Origin: Pseudomonadota bacterium
GTDB lineage: Bacteria > SAR324 > XYD2-FULL-50-16 > JAHJRI01
DNA: 25,026 nucleotides
Reading direction: 5' to 3'
Assembly (NCBI GenBank): GCA_022360105.1
Contig: JAKSDL010000115.1
Coordinates: forward strand, 1-25,026
Every line of letters begins with the position of its first letter. Within the stretch, counting starts at the first letter, position 1. Shown here piece after piece: positions 15,751 through 23,361 of this stretch. Under the pieces are notes generated by a model. It was not told the origin of the DNA, made no database searches, and was given only the letters and a program-made list of their open reading frames with translations. The position numbers were made by a program, and so were the translations under genes.

Positions 15751-16070
15751 GTCGTGCCTGTCTGTGGGTGTGTTATCGGATTTAAAAAATTGATTATATG
15801 CAACTTTTTGGTATTGTTACCACTAAGAAAGTAAAGTTTAGAGCTTTGGTTATGATTGGTGGTTTGGATAATAAAGCAGGTTGTTTGCAGATCGATTTTG
15901 GATGTTTTTGTACACCAGCATTTGGCAGGTTGATGGGTGACAAGTTAAGATTGTGTTACAACGCAAATTGGTGGATCCGTTTCGCTTGACCCGGCCTACA
16001 GCCTTATTGATTTATTGAATGAATTCAAATAGTTAGAATCATATTGTAAGGTAGATCAAGGAGTGAAACG
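15751..16070. other. Gene-free spacer with repeat remnants
   Basis: About 320 bp. A plus-strand frame at 15798-15989 has no ribosome site or recognisable sequence and runs into a repeat, so I do not call it. The spacer contains a GATGGGTGAC fragment at about 15932 and the family B repeat at 15950-15999. Divergent promoters for the radical SAM operon and the plus-strand group are expected here. Confidence 0.5.
15950..15999 (+). repeat. Intergenic repeat, family B (copy 2)
   Basis: Begins ATTGTGTTACAACGCAAATT and ends GACCCGGCCTAC. It aligns to the reverse complement of 1557-1606 over all 50 bases with 9 mismatches and no gaps. The CTAC end equals a GTAG head on the minus strand. Confidence 0.65.
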
Positions 16071-16247
<177 letters not shown>

Positions 16248-16270
16248 TCTAAATTTTGAGGATATCTGTT

Positions 16271-16609
16271 ATGCCAATATTGCAAGTATCATTATCCAAA
16301 GAGATCCAAACACCTGAAAACACGCATATTAATCCTGCTGAGAGTTTTGCCAAGCAAGTTGATATAGAACCGGAGCTGGTGACCGTTTACACCCAGAGTA
16401 TTCGGGATTGTTATGGTAATCGCTATGAAGCGGTAGCACACTTGTTTCTGCCGAATCTCTGGTCTCCCGGTAAAGTTGGACAAATGCTTGAAGCAGCAGC
16501 AACGTTGATTGAGAGTTATTGGAAAGTACCAAAAAGGAAAACCATCATCATGGTGCAACAATTGTCATCCGGTCACGTTTTTGATCGAGGCAGGCTGGAA
16601 AGCTGGTGA
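16271..16609 (+). CDS. Tautomerase-superfamily-like protein
   Basis: The 112-aa product starts at an ATG with GAGGA nine bases upstream; a TTG five codons earlier would remove the N-terminal proline and is not preferred. MPILQVSLSKEI is the beginning expected of the 4-oxalocrotonate tautomerase/MIF superfamily, where Pro1 is the catalytic base after Met removal. A helix-like middle (SPGKVGQMLEAAATLIESYW) and a later strand (KTIIMVQQL) fit a beta-alpha-beta unit. It is longer than 4-OT (about 62 aa) and shorter than a fused two-unit protein. The assignment rests on the N-terminus and fold pattern; the substrate is unknown. It lies between the Glu-His frame and alaX on the same strand. Confidence 0.55.
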   Translation: MPILQVSLSKEIQTPENTHINPAESFAKQVDIEPELVTVYTQSIRDCYGNRYEAVAHLFLPNLWSPGKVGQMLEAAATLIESYWKVPKRKTIIMVQQLSSGHVFDRGRLESW

Positions 16610-16624
16610 TTTAACAAATCACGG

Positions 16625-16641
16625 ATTGTCATGGTGACAAT
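16625..16641. promoter_or_regulatory. Inverted repeat upstream of alaX, possible operator
   Basis: ATTGTCA and TGACAAT are perfect 7-bp arms around TGG. It lies 85 bp before the alaX start and 15 bp after the tautomerase-like stop, so it may be an operator or simply a small mRNA hairpin. Confidence 0.3.
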
Positions 16642-16725
16642 AAAGCAGTTGACGATATTGAATCGTTGGAGGTTATTATTGGAGCAAAATGATAATCAAT
16701 TGAAACAATTCAGCTCAAATTAGTC

Positions 16726-17433
16726 ATGGCAACGGAAAAGATATTTTTGTCCGATATGTATGCCAGTAAAGCAGAGGCCACTATACTGGAAATCGAAGAG
16801 AACCGGGTATTGCTTGATAGAACTGTTTTCTATGCTGAAAGCGGCGGTCAATTAGGTGACACGGGTTACATCGGAGATCAACGGGTTATCGACACACAAA
16901 AGAAGATTACCGAATCCACCAGAATGCTTGCCCATCCGGATTTTCCCTCCATTAACGTTAACATGGATATCGTTCACTTTTTGGAGGAACCACCCAAAAA
17001 CTTAAGGCTGGGTGACAAAGTCAAAACCGGGATCGACTGGCAAAGACGCTTTGCCATCATGAGGCTTCATTCTGCGGCGCATATTGTTTGGCATTTTGTG
17101 GAACAACAACTCGGATCCTTGCCTTTAAAAGGCTGTCTGATTGGACCGGAAAAATCGCGCTTGGATTTCGGGGCCAAAATTGATCCGGAAGCCATTCCGG
17201 ATCTGGTTCGAGCCAGCAATGAATTCAGCGCTAAAGAATACTCAATCCAAAATGTGCCTTTAGATCATGAAACAGAAGCCCTGTTTTGGATCTGCAACCA
17301 GGTAAAAATCCCGTGTGGGGGAACTCATGTGAAAAATACAAAGGAAATTGGCCCCATCACTCTCAAAAGGCGTTCCCAGGGGAAAAAGCTGGATCGATTG
17401 TATATCTCGCTGGAAGATTCAAGCAATCCTTGA
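16726..17433 (+). CDS. alaX: Alanyl-tRNA editing protein AlaX
   Basis: The 235-aa protein is a free-standing relative of the AlaRS editing domain. FYAESGGQLGDTG is the N-terminal beta-barrel signature, and the zinc site is His115-x3-His119 (RLHSAAHIVWHF) with Cys197-x3-His201 (CGGTHVKN). The length fits the AlaX-M type. It hydrolyses mischarged Ser-tRNA(Ala) or Gly-tRNA(Ala) in the cytoplasm. No strong ribosome site precedes the ATG. It is the last gene of a plus-strand group and faces the envelope operon, whose last stop codon lies 16 bp away. Confidence 0.9.
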   Translation: MATEKIFLSDMYASKAEATILEIEENRVLLDRTVFYAESGGQLGDTGYIGDQRVIDTQKKITESTRMLAHPDFPSINVNMDIVHFLEEPPKNLRLGDKVKTGIDWQRRFAIMRLHSAAHIVWHFVEQQLGSLPLKGCLIGPEKSRLDFGAKIDPEAIPDLVRASNEFSAKEYSIQNVPLDHETEALFWICNQVKIPCGGTHVKNTKEIGPITLKRRSQGKKLDRLYISLEDSSNP

Positions 17434-17449
17434 GTAAGCGACTGTTGCA

Positions 17450-18085
17450 TCAAAAACCAAAAGAACAGCCGATCATTCCGCCCGAGTTTTCTTTTTGATA
17501 AACGCCCCAAAGTTTGAGCTGTTGACAAACAATACCCAGCTTGATTCCAAGTCCCAGCATACCCATGCCACCTTTATCATTAGTGGCACCGGCACCGATA
17601 TCAAAACTGAGAAAGGACGTGGTGGAAAGGGCCACTTCCCTGTAACCGGCTGCCAGTTCATCAAACTTAACAACCAACTGGTCGTAATCCGTAACCAGTT
17701 TATTATACTCCTCAACCTGCCGGGTGTATTCTTCAGTTAGGTTCACAGAACGATTCAATGCAGCCTCGTGTCTCACGATTAACGATTTGTAGTCCTGGTT
17801 CAGAGTATTAATTTTTTCAAGCAGAGCCTGGTATTCCTTGCTGATCGCCTGATAATCCGCTGCATCTTTTTCCAGTTTTCGTATATATTCAGCAGTTTCT
17901 ATGGGTTTGAAGCAGAGAAATTCAGCATCATTTTTTTTTCTGATATCTTTTTCGTCTACAAGATAGCTCGTCGAGTTTTCTCCCTGTTGTTTTTTCAAAC
18001 CACTGGCTTTTACCAGGTAGTAACAAGGTTCTGCCGAAAGAGTTACTGAGAGAAACAATCCAACGAAAATGAATATAAAGCGCAT
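17450..18085 (-). CDS. Secreted coiled-coil protein of unknown function
   Basis: The ATG at 18085 was chosen because CCGGAGATATCC precedes it and a clean signal peptide follows (MRFIFIFVGLFLSVTLSA, likely cut before EPCYYL); an open frame extends upstream but overlaps the preceding gene. The 211-aa product has a coiled coil from about 60 to 150 with repeated YQ/YN/YD heptad-like steps, then a glycine-rich, possibly beta-stranded end (FDIGAGATNDKGGMGMLGLG to GCSFGF). There is no lipobox, so it should be periplasmic, or its end may sit in or on the outer membrane. It is the last of four closely spaced genes. I know no family for it. Confidence 0.72.
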   Translation of the reverse strand: MRFIFIFVGLFLSVTLSAEPCYYLVKASGLKKQQGENSTSYLVDEKDIRKKNDAEFLCFKPIETAEYIRKLEKDAADYQAISKEYQALLEKINTLNQDYKSLIVRHEAALNRSVNLTEEYTRQVEEYNKLVTDYDQLVVKFDELAAGYREVALSTTSFLSFDIGAGATNDKGGMGMLGLGIKLGIVCQQLKLWGVYQKENSGGMIGCSFGF

Positions 18086-18107
18086 GGATATCTCCGGAAA
18101 TACTTGG

Positions 18108-18605
18108 TTAATCGATGGTATTGTCGGATAGCCGATCTTCTGTCTCGGAAAAGCTACCCAGAAAATCGGAAACGCTGCCGGATCTTTTTCGGTTAGCAGC
18201 GAATTCAGCATCTTTTGCTTCAAGCTTTTTATCCAGTTCTTCCTTTTTGGCCTGAATCTCTCCTTCACTGCTTTCCAACGCTTTGCGTTCGTTTAACAAT
18301 TTGTTGCGTTCATTTTTAATGGCGACAAACTCTTCGTTGAGCTCTTTGTTTTTGCCCTGCAACTCCTGATGACGGTTTCTGAGTGAATTTAATTCCTCTT
18401 TTAGCCGGTCTCTTTGTCGATCCAGTTCTTTCATTCGTTTCCTGGCCCAATAGATTTGGTACCCCCTGAAGGCCACAACGGCAACTCCGGCGGTAAACAC
18501 ATACCATCGTACCCGTGAGGGTAAAAACCAGGTGGCAGCAAGCACAAATGCAAGACCGATAAAAATTCCGGGATCTTCGAGAAATATCGTTAAAACGGTG
18601 CCCAT
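18108..18605 (-). CDS. Two-helix membrane protein with long coiled coil
   Basis: The 165-aa product starts at an ATG with GAAGGAGAATACAGC before it. Two hydrophobic helices (about 11-28 and 33-50) are followed by a highly charged coiled coil from about 55 to 145 (MKELDRQRDRLKEELNSL and onward) and a serine/acid-rich tail. With two helices, the coiled coil should lie on the same side of the membrane as the N-terminus. The gene lies 15 bp after the previous stop and 22 bp before the secreted coiled-coil gene. The two coiled-coil proteins could pair across the envelope, which is inference. No named family recognised. Confidence 0.75.
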   Translation of the reverse strand: MGTVLTIFLEDPGIFIGLAFVLAATWFLPSRVRWYVFTAGVAVVAFRGYQIYWARKRMKELDRQRDRLKEELNSLRNRHQELQGKNKELNEEFVAIKNERNKLLNERKALESSEGEIQAKKEELDKKLEAKDAEFAANRKRSGSVSDFLGSFSETEDRLSDNTID

Positions 18606-18620
18606 GCTGTATTCTCCTTC

Positions 18621-19187
18621 CTAAACATTGATAGTTTGACGTTTCTTTCGCGCCAAATCGATGGCTGCAATTAACTTATGTGCCGGTCCGGAGCCCAGGC
18701 CGATTGCGATGCCTGAGATGGTAGTTCCGAAGCAGCCTCTAAGTAATACGTCGATTTCAGTTGTAAAGACACACTGCTCGCAATAATTCAACTGATCCAC
18801 CAGCTTGAATAGATTGAGATCCACCCAAAAGGCAATTAAGATTCCCAGGATCAATCCCAATATTTTAAAGCTGAAGGTAATCGCTTTATTTCTGACTTTG
18901 TTGGCTGAAATTACCAGCACACCTTCATATCCGGGCAAATCGGTACTGATAAAGGATGACGTCAGGTACAAAAAGAGATTTTTTTGATCCCCCCCCTTGT
19001 TTCTCAATATTCGATTTTCAAAACGCTTTTGCAGATCGCGGGCTCGATTGTTCCAGAAATCGACCCAGCCCAATCTGACTTCCAGATAATCATATACGCT
19101 TTTGATAATCTCCAGGGATCGCTCCACTATCAGCGCCAGAAATATGCTGGCTGCAAGCAAAATCAGTGATTCGCTAACGAGTTCCAT
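18621..19187 (-). CDS. Membrane protein sharing the membrane module of the adjacent amidase
   Basis: The 188-aa product starts at an ATG preceded by AAAGGAACCAAT. Helices lie near 5-22, 104-122 and 150-173. Helix 1 ends in LIVERSLEIIKS and helix 3 carries SGIAIGLGSGPAHKLI. The neighbouring amidase protein has LLVERLLEMLKQ and SGIVIGGGSQPIHALI at the matching places, so the two membrane parts are paralogous. A soluble region of about 80 residues separates helices 1 and 2. It lies 15 bp after the amidase stop, and the shared module suggests the two assemble together in the membrane. I cannot name the family; its small size and several helices are holin-like in general terms only. Confidence 0.75.
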   Translation of the reverse strand: MELVSESLILLAASIFLALIVERSLEIIKSVYDYLEVRLGWVDFWNNRARDLQKRFENRILRNKGGDQKNLFLYLTSSFISTDLPGYEGVLVISANKVRNKAITFSFKILGLILGILIAFWVDLNLFKLVDQLNYCEQCVFTTEIDVLLRGCFGTTISGIAIGLGSGPAHKLIAAIDLARKKRQTINV

Positions 19188-19202
19188 ATTGGTTCCTTTT
19201 GT

Positions 19203-20504
19203 TTAGATATACAAAAATGGCTTTTTCTTAAACGACTCTATCTGCTTTTGTACGGCATCAGACTTTTCCCAGGCTTCGCAGAAGAAGGTCACTCTTTTTT
19301 CAAATTCGATATAAGGAAAATTGGATCCCGGACAAACCGTGTGTCCTGGAATAGCCTCTTTATGGGCTAAAATGTCCTTTTTAAAATCCAATTCAATGCC
19401 TTCATACAAGTTCACCCAGAGCGCAACAAGTCTGGCTCCGGAATCCAATTGCAGGGGTGTTGGCTTTTGGTTACCAAATCTGCCGTCATAATTTGAATAC
19501 TGATCATTTTCCAAGGTATGAAAATTCCCGTGAAACGCGACCCCGAGACTATGAGTGTTGAGCCCTTTGGCATGGTTTCCCCTGCGATCCCAGCGGCAGA
19601 AAGGTCTGATGTTTCCGTTGGGCATAATCACACAGTGATATCCTGTTGACCATTTTTTGTTGACCAGAAACTCATCCACAACATCCTGGAAGCTTAAATT
19701 ACTGGACATGGCCGTATGATGAAAAACAACCAGGGTGGGATTGGTAGTACGATGGTTTCGATTTTCAAGGCTGGAGGGATTGACTCCACCGTGATAGGAG
19801 ATCGGCAACCAGTTTGCCTGTTCGTCGTCCAACACCTCTGGTTGTTCATCGAGAGTTGCCTGTTTTTCTGTTTTTTTGATCGGATCTATTTTGGATACTT
19901 GCTTGGTCTCCGGTGTAAATTCGGGAATTTTTCTTGTGGTCAGAAACCGTATCAGGGCGTGAATAGGCTGACTTCCGCCTCCTATCACAATGCCGGAAAA
20001 CATCACATCCAATAGATGCGGAACCTTGACATTGGATAAAAACAAGGCAAGCAGACGCAGATTAAACATTTCCGCCATGGCAATACCCAGTCCGGATGCC
20101 ATTAACATCAGAAACACCTTGATCTGCAACTCGTTCAGTGTTTGAGGTGATGCGGGAAGGATGATCACCGGCGAATATCGTTCAAAGTTCTCTTCAGGCT
20201 GCCCCTCTTTATCGATGGTATCATCTTCCGCTTCTTGAGCAGACTCATCGGGAACACCTCTCACCTGCAGTTTGTTTTCATCCTTGGATTCATCATATTC
20301 TTCCAATGACTTGCGAATTTTAGCCAGGGTTTCATTGGCTTTTTTATACTCAATTTCTCTTTTTTCGTCCTTGCGTGTCTGCCTGGAGGTTCTGCTTTCG
20401 TAGCTTAGCATCTGCTTCAGCATTTCCAGCAAACGCTCCACTAACAATGAAGAGCTTGCGGCAATTGTCAACGCATTTGTGACAAGGGTTATTTTTTCAG
20501 GCAT
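19203..20504 (-). CDS. Membrane-anchored N-acetylmuramoyl-L-alanine amidase (Amidase_2 fold)
   Basis: The ATG at 20504 (MPEKITLVTNALT) was chosen because AAAGGGAATCTCC precedes it; 433 residues. The N-terminal half is a membrane module: a helix near 5-24 ending in VERLLEM, a charged region (40-110), helices near 128-147 and 164-180, and SGIVIGGGSQPIHALI. After a polar linker (195-225) comes an Amidase_2/PGRP domain: FHHTAMS with His262, GYHCVIMPNGNI with Tyr289, HSLGVAFHGNF, and His381 with Cys391 in HKEAIPGHTVCPG. His262, His381 and Cys391 would bind zinc; the 10-residue spacing of the last two equals that of His154 and Asp164 in AmpD. It should cut the MurNAc-L-Ala bond of peptidoglycan. 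It is the first gene of a four-gene operon. Confidence 0.83.
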   Translation of the reverse strand: MPEKITLVTNALTIAASSSLLVERLLEMLKQMLSYESRTSRQTRKDEKREIEYKKANETLAKIRKSLEEYDESKDENKLQVRGVPDESAQEAEDDTIDKEGQPEENFERYSPVIILPASPQTLNELQIKVFLMLMASGLGIAMAEMFNLRLLALFLSNVKVPHLLDVMFSGIVIGGGSQPIHALIRFLTTRKIPEFTPETKQVSKIDPIKKTEKQATLDEQPEVLDDEQANWLPISYHGGVNPSSLENRNHRTTNPTLVVFHHTAMSSNLSFQDVVDEFLVNKKWSTGYHCVIMPNGNIRPFCRWDRRGNHAKGLNTHSLGVAFHGNFHTLENDQYSNYDGRFGNQKPTPLQLDSGARLVALWVNLYEGIELDFKKDILAHKEAIPGHTVCPGSNFPYIEFEKRVTFFCEAWEKSDAVQKQIESFKKKPFLYI

Positions 20505-20876
20505 GGAGATTCCCTTTGAAATGATTGCCAGCAACAATCTGTTGCATCGATTGGTGCTTTCTTTTGTGTTTAAAAAGCGAATGACAACAAACAATCCATA
20601 GAATTAATTCTTTGATTTTGCGGAACAATCCTACCAGGTTTTTGATACAATTGTATCTTGTTTTTTTGAATTGCTGTTTAGCTGAAGAATGACGCTAACT
20701 TGGAGGAATGAGACTATCTTGACAAGACTTGAAAATTTTCTTTCCGATATCGTTTATCGGTTTGTAACGATTCGATATTTTGTCAATATAACCTCTATAA
20801 ACAGAATAAAGCAGAAAGGGAGAAACAGGGAAGGTTGGGACAAGTGATCGGAAAGCACTCACCCCAATTGATTGGA
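20505..20876. other. Spacer upstream of the envelope operon
   Basis: About 370 bp with no supportable gene. It holds the promoter region of the amidase operon and the 3' flank of the HTH/ferredoxin gene, both on the minus strand. The one clear structure is the palindrome at 20644-20657, listed separately. Confidence 0.55.
20644..20657. promoter_or_regulatory. Perfect 14-bp palindrome, candidate operator
   Basis: GATACAATTGTATC is fully self-complementary and lies 140 bp before the amidase start codon in AT-rich DNA with T runs on both sides. It could be a repressor site for the four-gene operon. No second copy was found near the operon. Confidence 0.35.
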
Positions 20877-21941
20877 TTATAGCAATCCACGCTTTTGGGC
20901 CATCAGCATCATTTGCTCCGAGGTATTTGCCGGAGGGGTTCTGTATTCTCCGGGTTTGGGTTGCAGTTTCATGGCCTCTGTTGGACAGGTGGTCACGCAT
21001 AATCCACAACCTATGCAGCGATCTGAAACGACCAATGCGGTATCATCTTCAGTGATACTGATGGCATCCATTTGACAACGTTCCAGACAATCTTCACACC
21101 CTGTGCAATCTTCCTCGTCGACAACAGCCAGGTAATTGGAAAACACCATTTCCGCCGGCTTGGGATGTTTGTTCAATGCCTTTAAAATAGCACAACAATC
21201 TCCACAGCAGTTGCACATGCCACCGGGGTTTTGTGATGTTGCCGGTTGGGTAACCAGGCCGGCATCCTGGCAGGATTTTAGAATGTCTATTCCCTCTTCC
21301 AGAGAGATCTCCCTGCCAATGCCCCGATCCAGATAATATTGCCCCATGGAACCAAACATGAAACATACTTCCTTGGGCTTTCCGCACGATTCATCCAACA
21401 CTTCTGTTCGTACACGACAGATACAGTCGGTTATCACAATTTTGGATTTGTTTTTTAAAATTTCCACCGCGTCATCAAACGCGGCGATATTCTGTGTCAG
21501 CTCAATGGACTGGTTGACAGGAATCGTTCTCAGAAAATAGTCAGCACCTTTCTGCATGGCCTTATCGAAGGCTTCGTCAAAATAACGCCCGGACAGTTCC
21601 GCCAGTTCCCTGCTGAGGTTTCGAACCTGAAACTCAAACAATCCATGCACAAAGGGAATGGCTGCAAACTTCGCGTTGTTGCCCTTTTTTAATCGGAAAA
21701 GCAGTCCTTTTTCTGCCATGGTGTGCAAGTGAGCTTCAACTTCCTTAACCGGTTTTTTCACTTGTTTGGCAATTGTTTCGGGACTTGCCAGGCTATGTGA
21801 CAAAGCCAAAAAAAGCCGGGCATCTTCCTCATTAAAAAGAGTACGCAGAATTTCGATTTCAATTCCCGATTCGGTTTTCGGAAATCCCATCGAAAAAAAA
21901 TCCAGCTTTTCCTGCAATTGCCGGTAAAGTGTATCGCTCAT
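20877..21941 (-). CDS. HTH-domain / iron-sulfur ferredoxin fusion protein
   Basis: The ATG at 21941 (MSDTLYRQL) was chosen because GGGAGGAGAT stands just before it; 354 residues. Residues about 30-95 look like a winged helix (SPETIAKQVKKPVKEVEAHLHTMAEKGLLFRL). A cysteine-rich middle follows (Cys173, 175, 186, 193, then Cys243, 245, 246, 249, 250 in GGMCNCCGDCC), and two classical [4Fe-4S] ferredoxin motifs (Cys279/282/285/289 and Cys309/312/315/319). The layout recurs in anaerobes, where it is annotated only as a 4Fe-4S binding protein. It may sense redox state or carry electrons. It is divergent from the GlxA-type regulator. Confidence 0.85.
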   Translation of the reverse strand: MSDTLYRQLQEKLDFFSMGFPKTESGIEIEILRTLFNEEDARLFLALSHSLASPETIAKQVKKPVKEVEAHLHTMAEKGLLFRLKKGNNAKFAAIPFVHGLFEFQVRNLSRELAELSGRYFDEAFDKAMQKGADYFLRTIPVNQSIELTQNIAAFDDAVEILKNKSKIVITDCICRVRTEVLDESCGKPKEVCFMFGSMGQYYLDRGIGREISLEEGIDILKSCQDAGLVTQPATSQNPGGMCNCCGDCCAILKALNKHPKPAEMVFSNYLAVVDEEDCTGCEDCLERCQMDAISITEDDTALVVSDRCIGCGLCVTTCPTEAMKLQPKPGEYRTPPANTSEQMMLMAQKRGLL

Positions 21942-22168
21942 ATCTCCTCCCAATGTTTTTTAAATGCCTACCTGATCCCTGGATAGCAGCAGCTGCATCA
22001 ACCACCAATGATTTGAAACACAATCGCAGCATCATGTCGAAATTGTTAGAAATTAACAAAATCTACTGCTTGATGTTAAAGAATGGAAGTGGCATAAATG
22101 ACAAATATCGTGCAATTTCGGTCTTTTTTTTTGATACACTAAATAAATCGATCCTGCATTCAGGTGCT

Positions 22169-22184
22169 GGTGAAACCTTTCACC
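22169..22184. promoter_or_regulatory. Inverted repeat before the GlxA-type regulator
   Basis: GGTGAAA and TTTCACC are perfect 7-bp arms separated by CC, ending 33 bp before the regulator start codon. The position suits autoregulation or a 5'-UTR hairpin. AraC-family sites are more often direct repeats, so another regulator is possible. Confidence 0.35.
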
Positions 22185-22217
22185 GGTATTCAGCATTAAT
22201 CTTAGTCTATCCAAGCT

Positions 22218-23195
22218 ATGACCAAAGTATCGTTTTTAGCCTTAACCGGCTGTTATTTCTCAGGTATCAACTACCTGATCGATGCATTTTCCATTGTAGA
22301 GCAATGGCATCAATATAAAACCGGGGATTATGATACACGGCTTTTTGAGATGGAGATTGTCACTGAAGACGGAAAGCCTGTCTCGGCTAATGGTGGTATT
22401 AAAATAGAACCGCAAGGCAGACTCAATGATTTGGAAGACACAGACATGCTCCTGATTCCGGGCATTCAAAACCTTACTTCTCCCTTTATAAAAAATCAGG
22501 AAAACGTAATGGAATGCCTGGTTGGAATGCATTCCCAAGGTATGCTGGTTGGTGCCGGCTGCACAGGCGTTTTTCTGCTGGCACAAAGCGGACTGCTCGA
22601 TGGTAAAGCAGCAACCACCAATTGGCGGTTTGCCAAGGCTTTTGCCCGGCAATTTCCCAAGGTCGATTTAAGAATCGACCAGATATTAACAGAAGAGGAC
22701 AATCTGGTTTGCACCGGCGCAACATCATCAGCCTTAAACCTGGTTTTGTATGTCTTAAGAAGATACTGCTCAGAGGAGATAGCCTTGCAGGGAGCAAAAA
22801 TGCTTTTGATCGACCCCGGACGCGAAAGCCAGAGTCCCTATATGAATTTAAGTCATTCCCCGGAACACGGCGATGATGAGATAGCCAAGGCTCAACAATG
22901 GATGAAAGCTAATTACGCAAACAACGTTTCGATTGATGAGATTGCAGAGTTCGTCAACCTCAGTTCACGTCATTTTAAACGACGGTTCAAAAAGGCTACG
23001 GGAGACTCCCCATTGCACTACCTGCAGACCATTCGTATTGAAGCGGGTAAAAAGCGATTGGAAATGACCAAAGACACCGTCAACGAGATCACTTACCAAA
23101 TAGGGTATGAAGACAGTAGCACCTTCCGGAGATTGTTTAAAAAGCAGGTGGGCTTAACCCCAAAAGAATACAGAGATAAATTTCTGGTTTCCTGA
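22218..23195 (+). CDS. GlxA/FtrA family transcriptional regulator (DJ-1/PfpI + AraC HTH)
   Basis: The 325-aa protein joins an N-terminal DJ-1/PfpI-like domain (residues 1-190; Cys115 in VGAGCTGVFLLAQSGLLDGK at the nucleophile elbow, TTNW after it) with a C-terminal AraC HTH pair (about 225-322; IDEIAEFVNLSSRHFKRRFK and ITYQIGYEDSSTFRRLFKKQ). Members bind a small ligand and act on adjacent genes. It is followed by a flavoprotein gene and a DHFR-like gene on the same strand, which are plausible targets. No good ribosome site precedes the ATG. After the stop, GTTTTAA/TTAAAAC (23210-23225) is a weak AT-rich hairpin. Confidence 0.92.
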   Translation: MTKVSFLALTGCYFSGINYLIDAFSIVEQWHQYKTGDYDTRLFEMEIVTEDGKPVSANGGIKIEPQGRLNDLEDTDMLLIPGIQNLTSPFIKNQENVMECLVGMHSQGMLVGAGCTGVFLLAQSGLLDGKAATTNWRFAKAFARQFPKVDLRIDQILTEEDNLVCTGATSSALNLVLYVLRRYCSEEIALQGAKMLLIDPGRESQSPYMNLSHSPEHGDDEIAKAQQWMKANYANNVSIDEIAEFVNLSSRHFKRRFKKATGDSPLHYLQTIRIEAGKKRLEMTKDTVNEITYQIGYEDSSTFRRLFKKQVGLTPKEYRDKFLVS

Positions 23196-23361
23196 AATCA
23201 TTCAAGTCGGTTTTAACTTTAAAACTCACGTTTCGCACCTGTTTTTGCAGTAGATGATTTATGTAGTCTTTTACTTTTTGGTATTGTCCAGGTTTGCGTG
23301 AAGCTTTTATAGTATGAGAAAACTCCAGACGACGGATAAGCAATCAAGCCAAAAACGTATT

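Noticed and set aside
15798..15989. Plus-strand 63-codon frame
   Set aside because: No ribosome site, and its 3' part is the family B repeat.
17450..20504. Prophage lysis module
   Set aside because: No integrase, terminase, capsid or tail genes are nearby and the secreted coiled-coil protein lacks a lipobox, so I do not call it a prophage, though a domesticated origin stays open.
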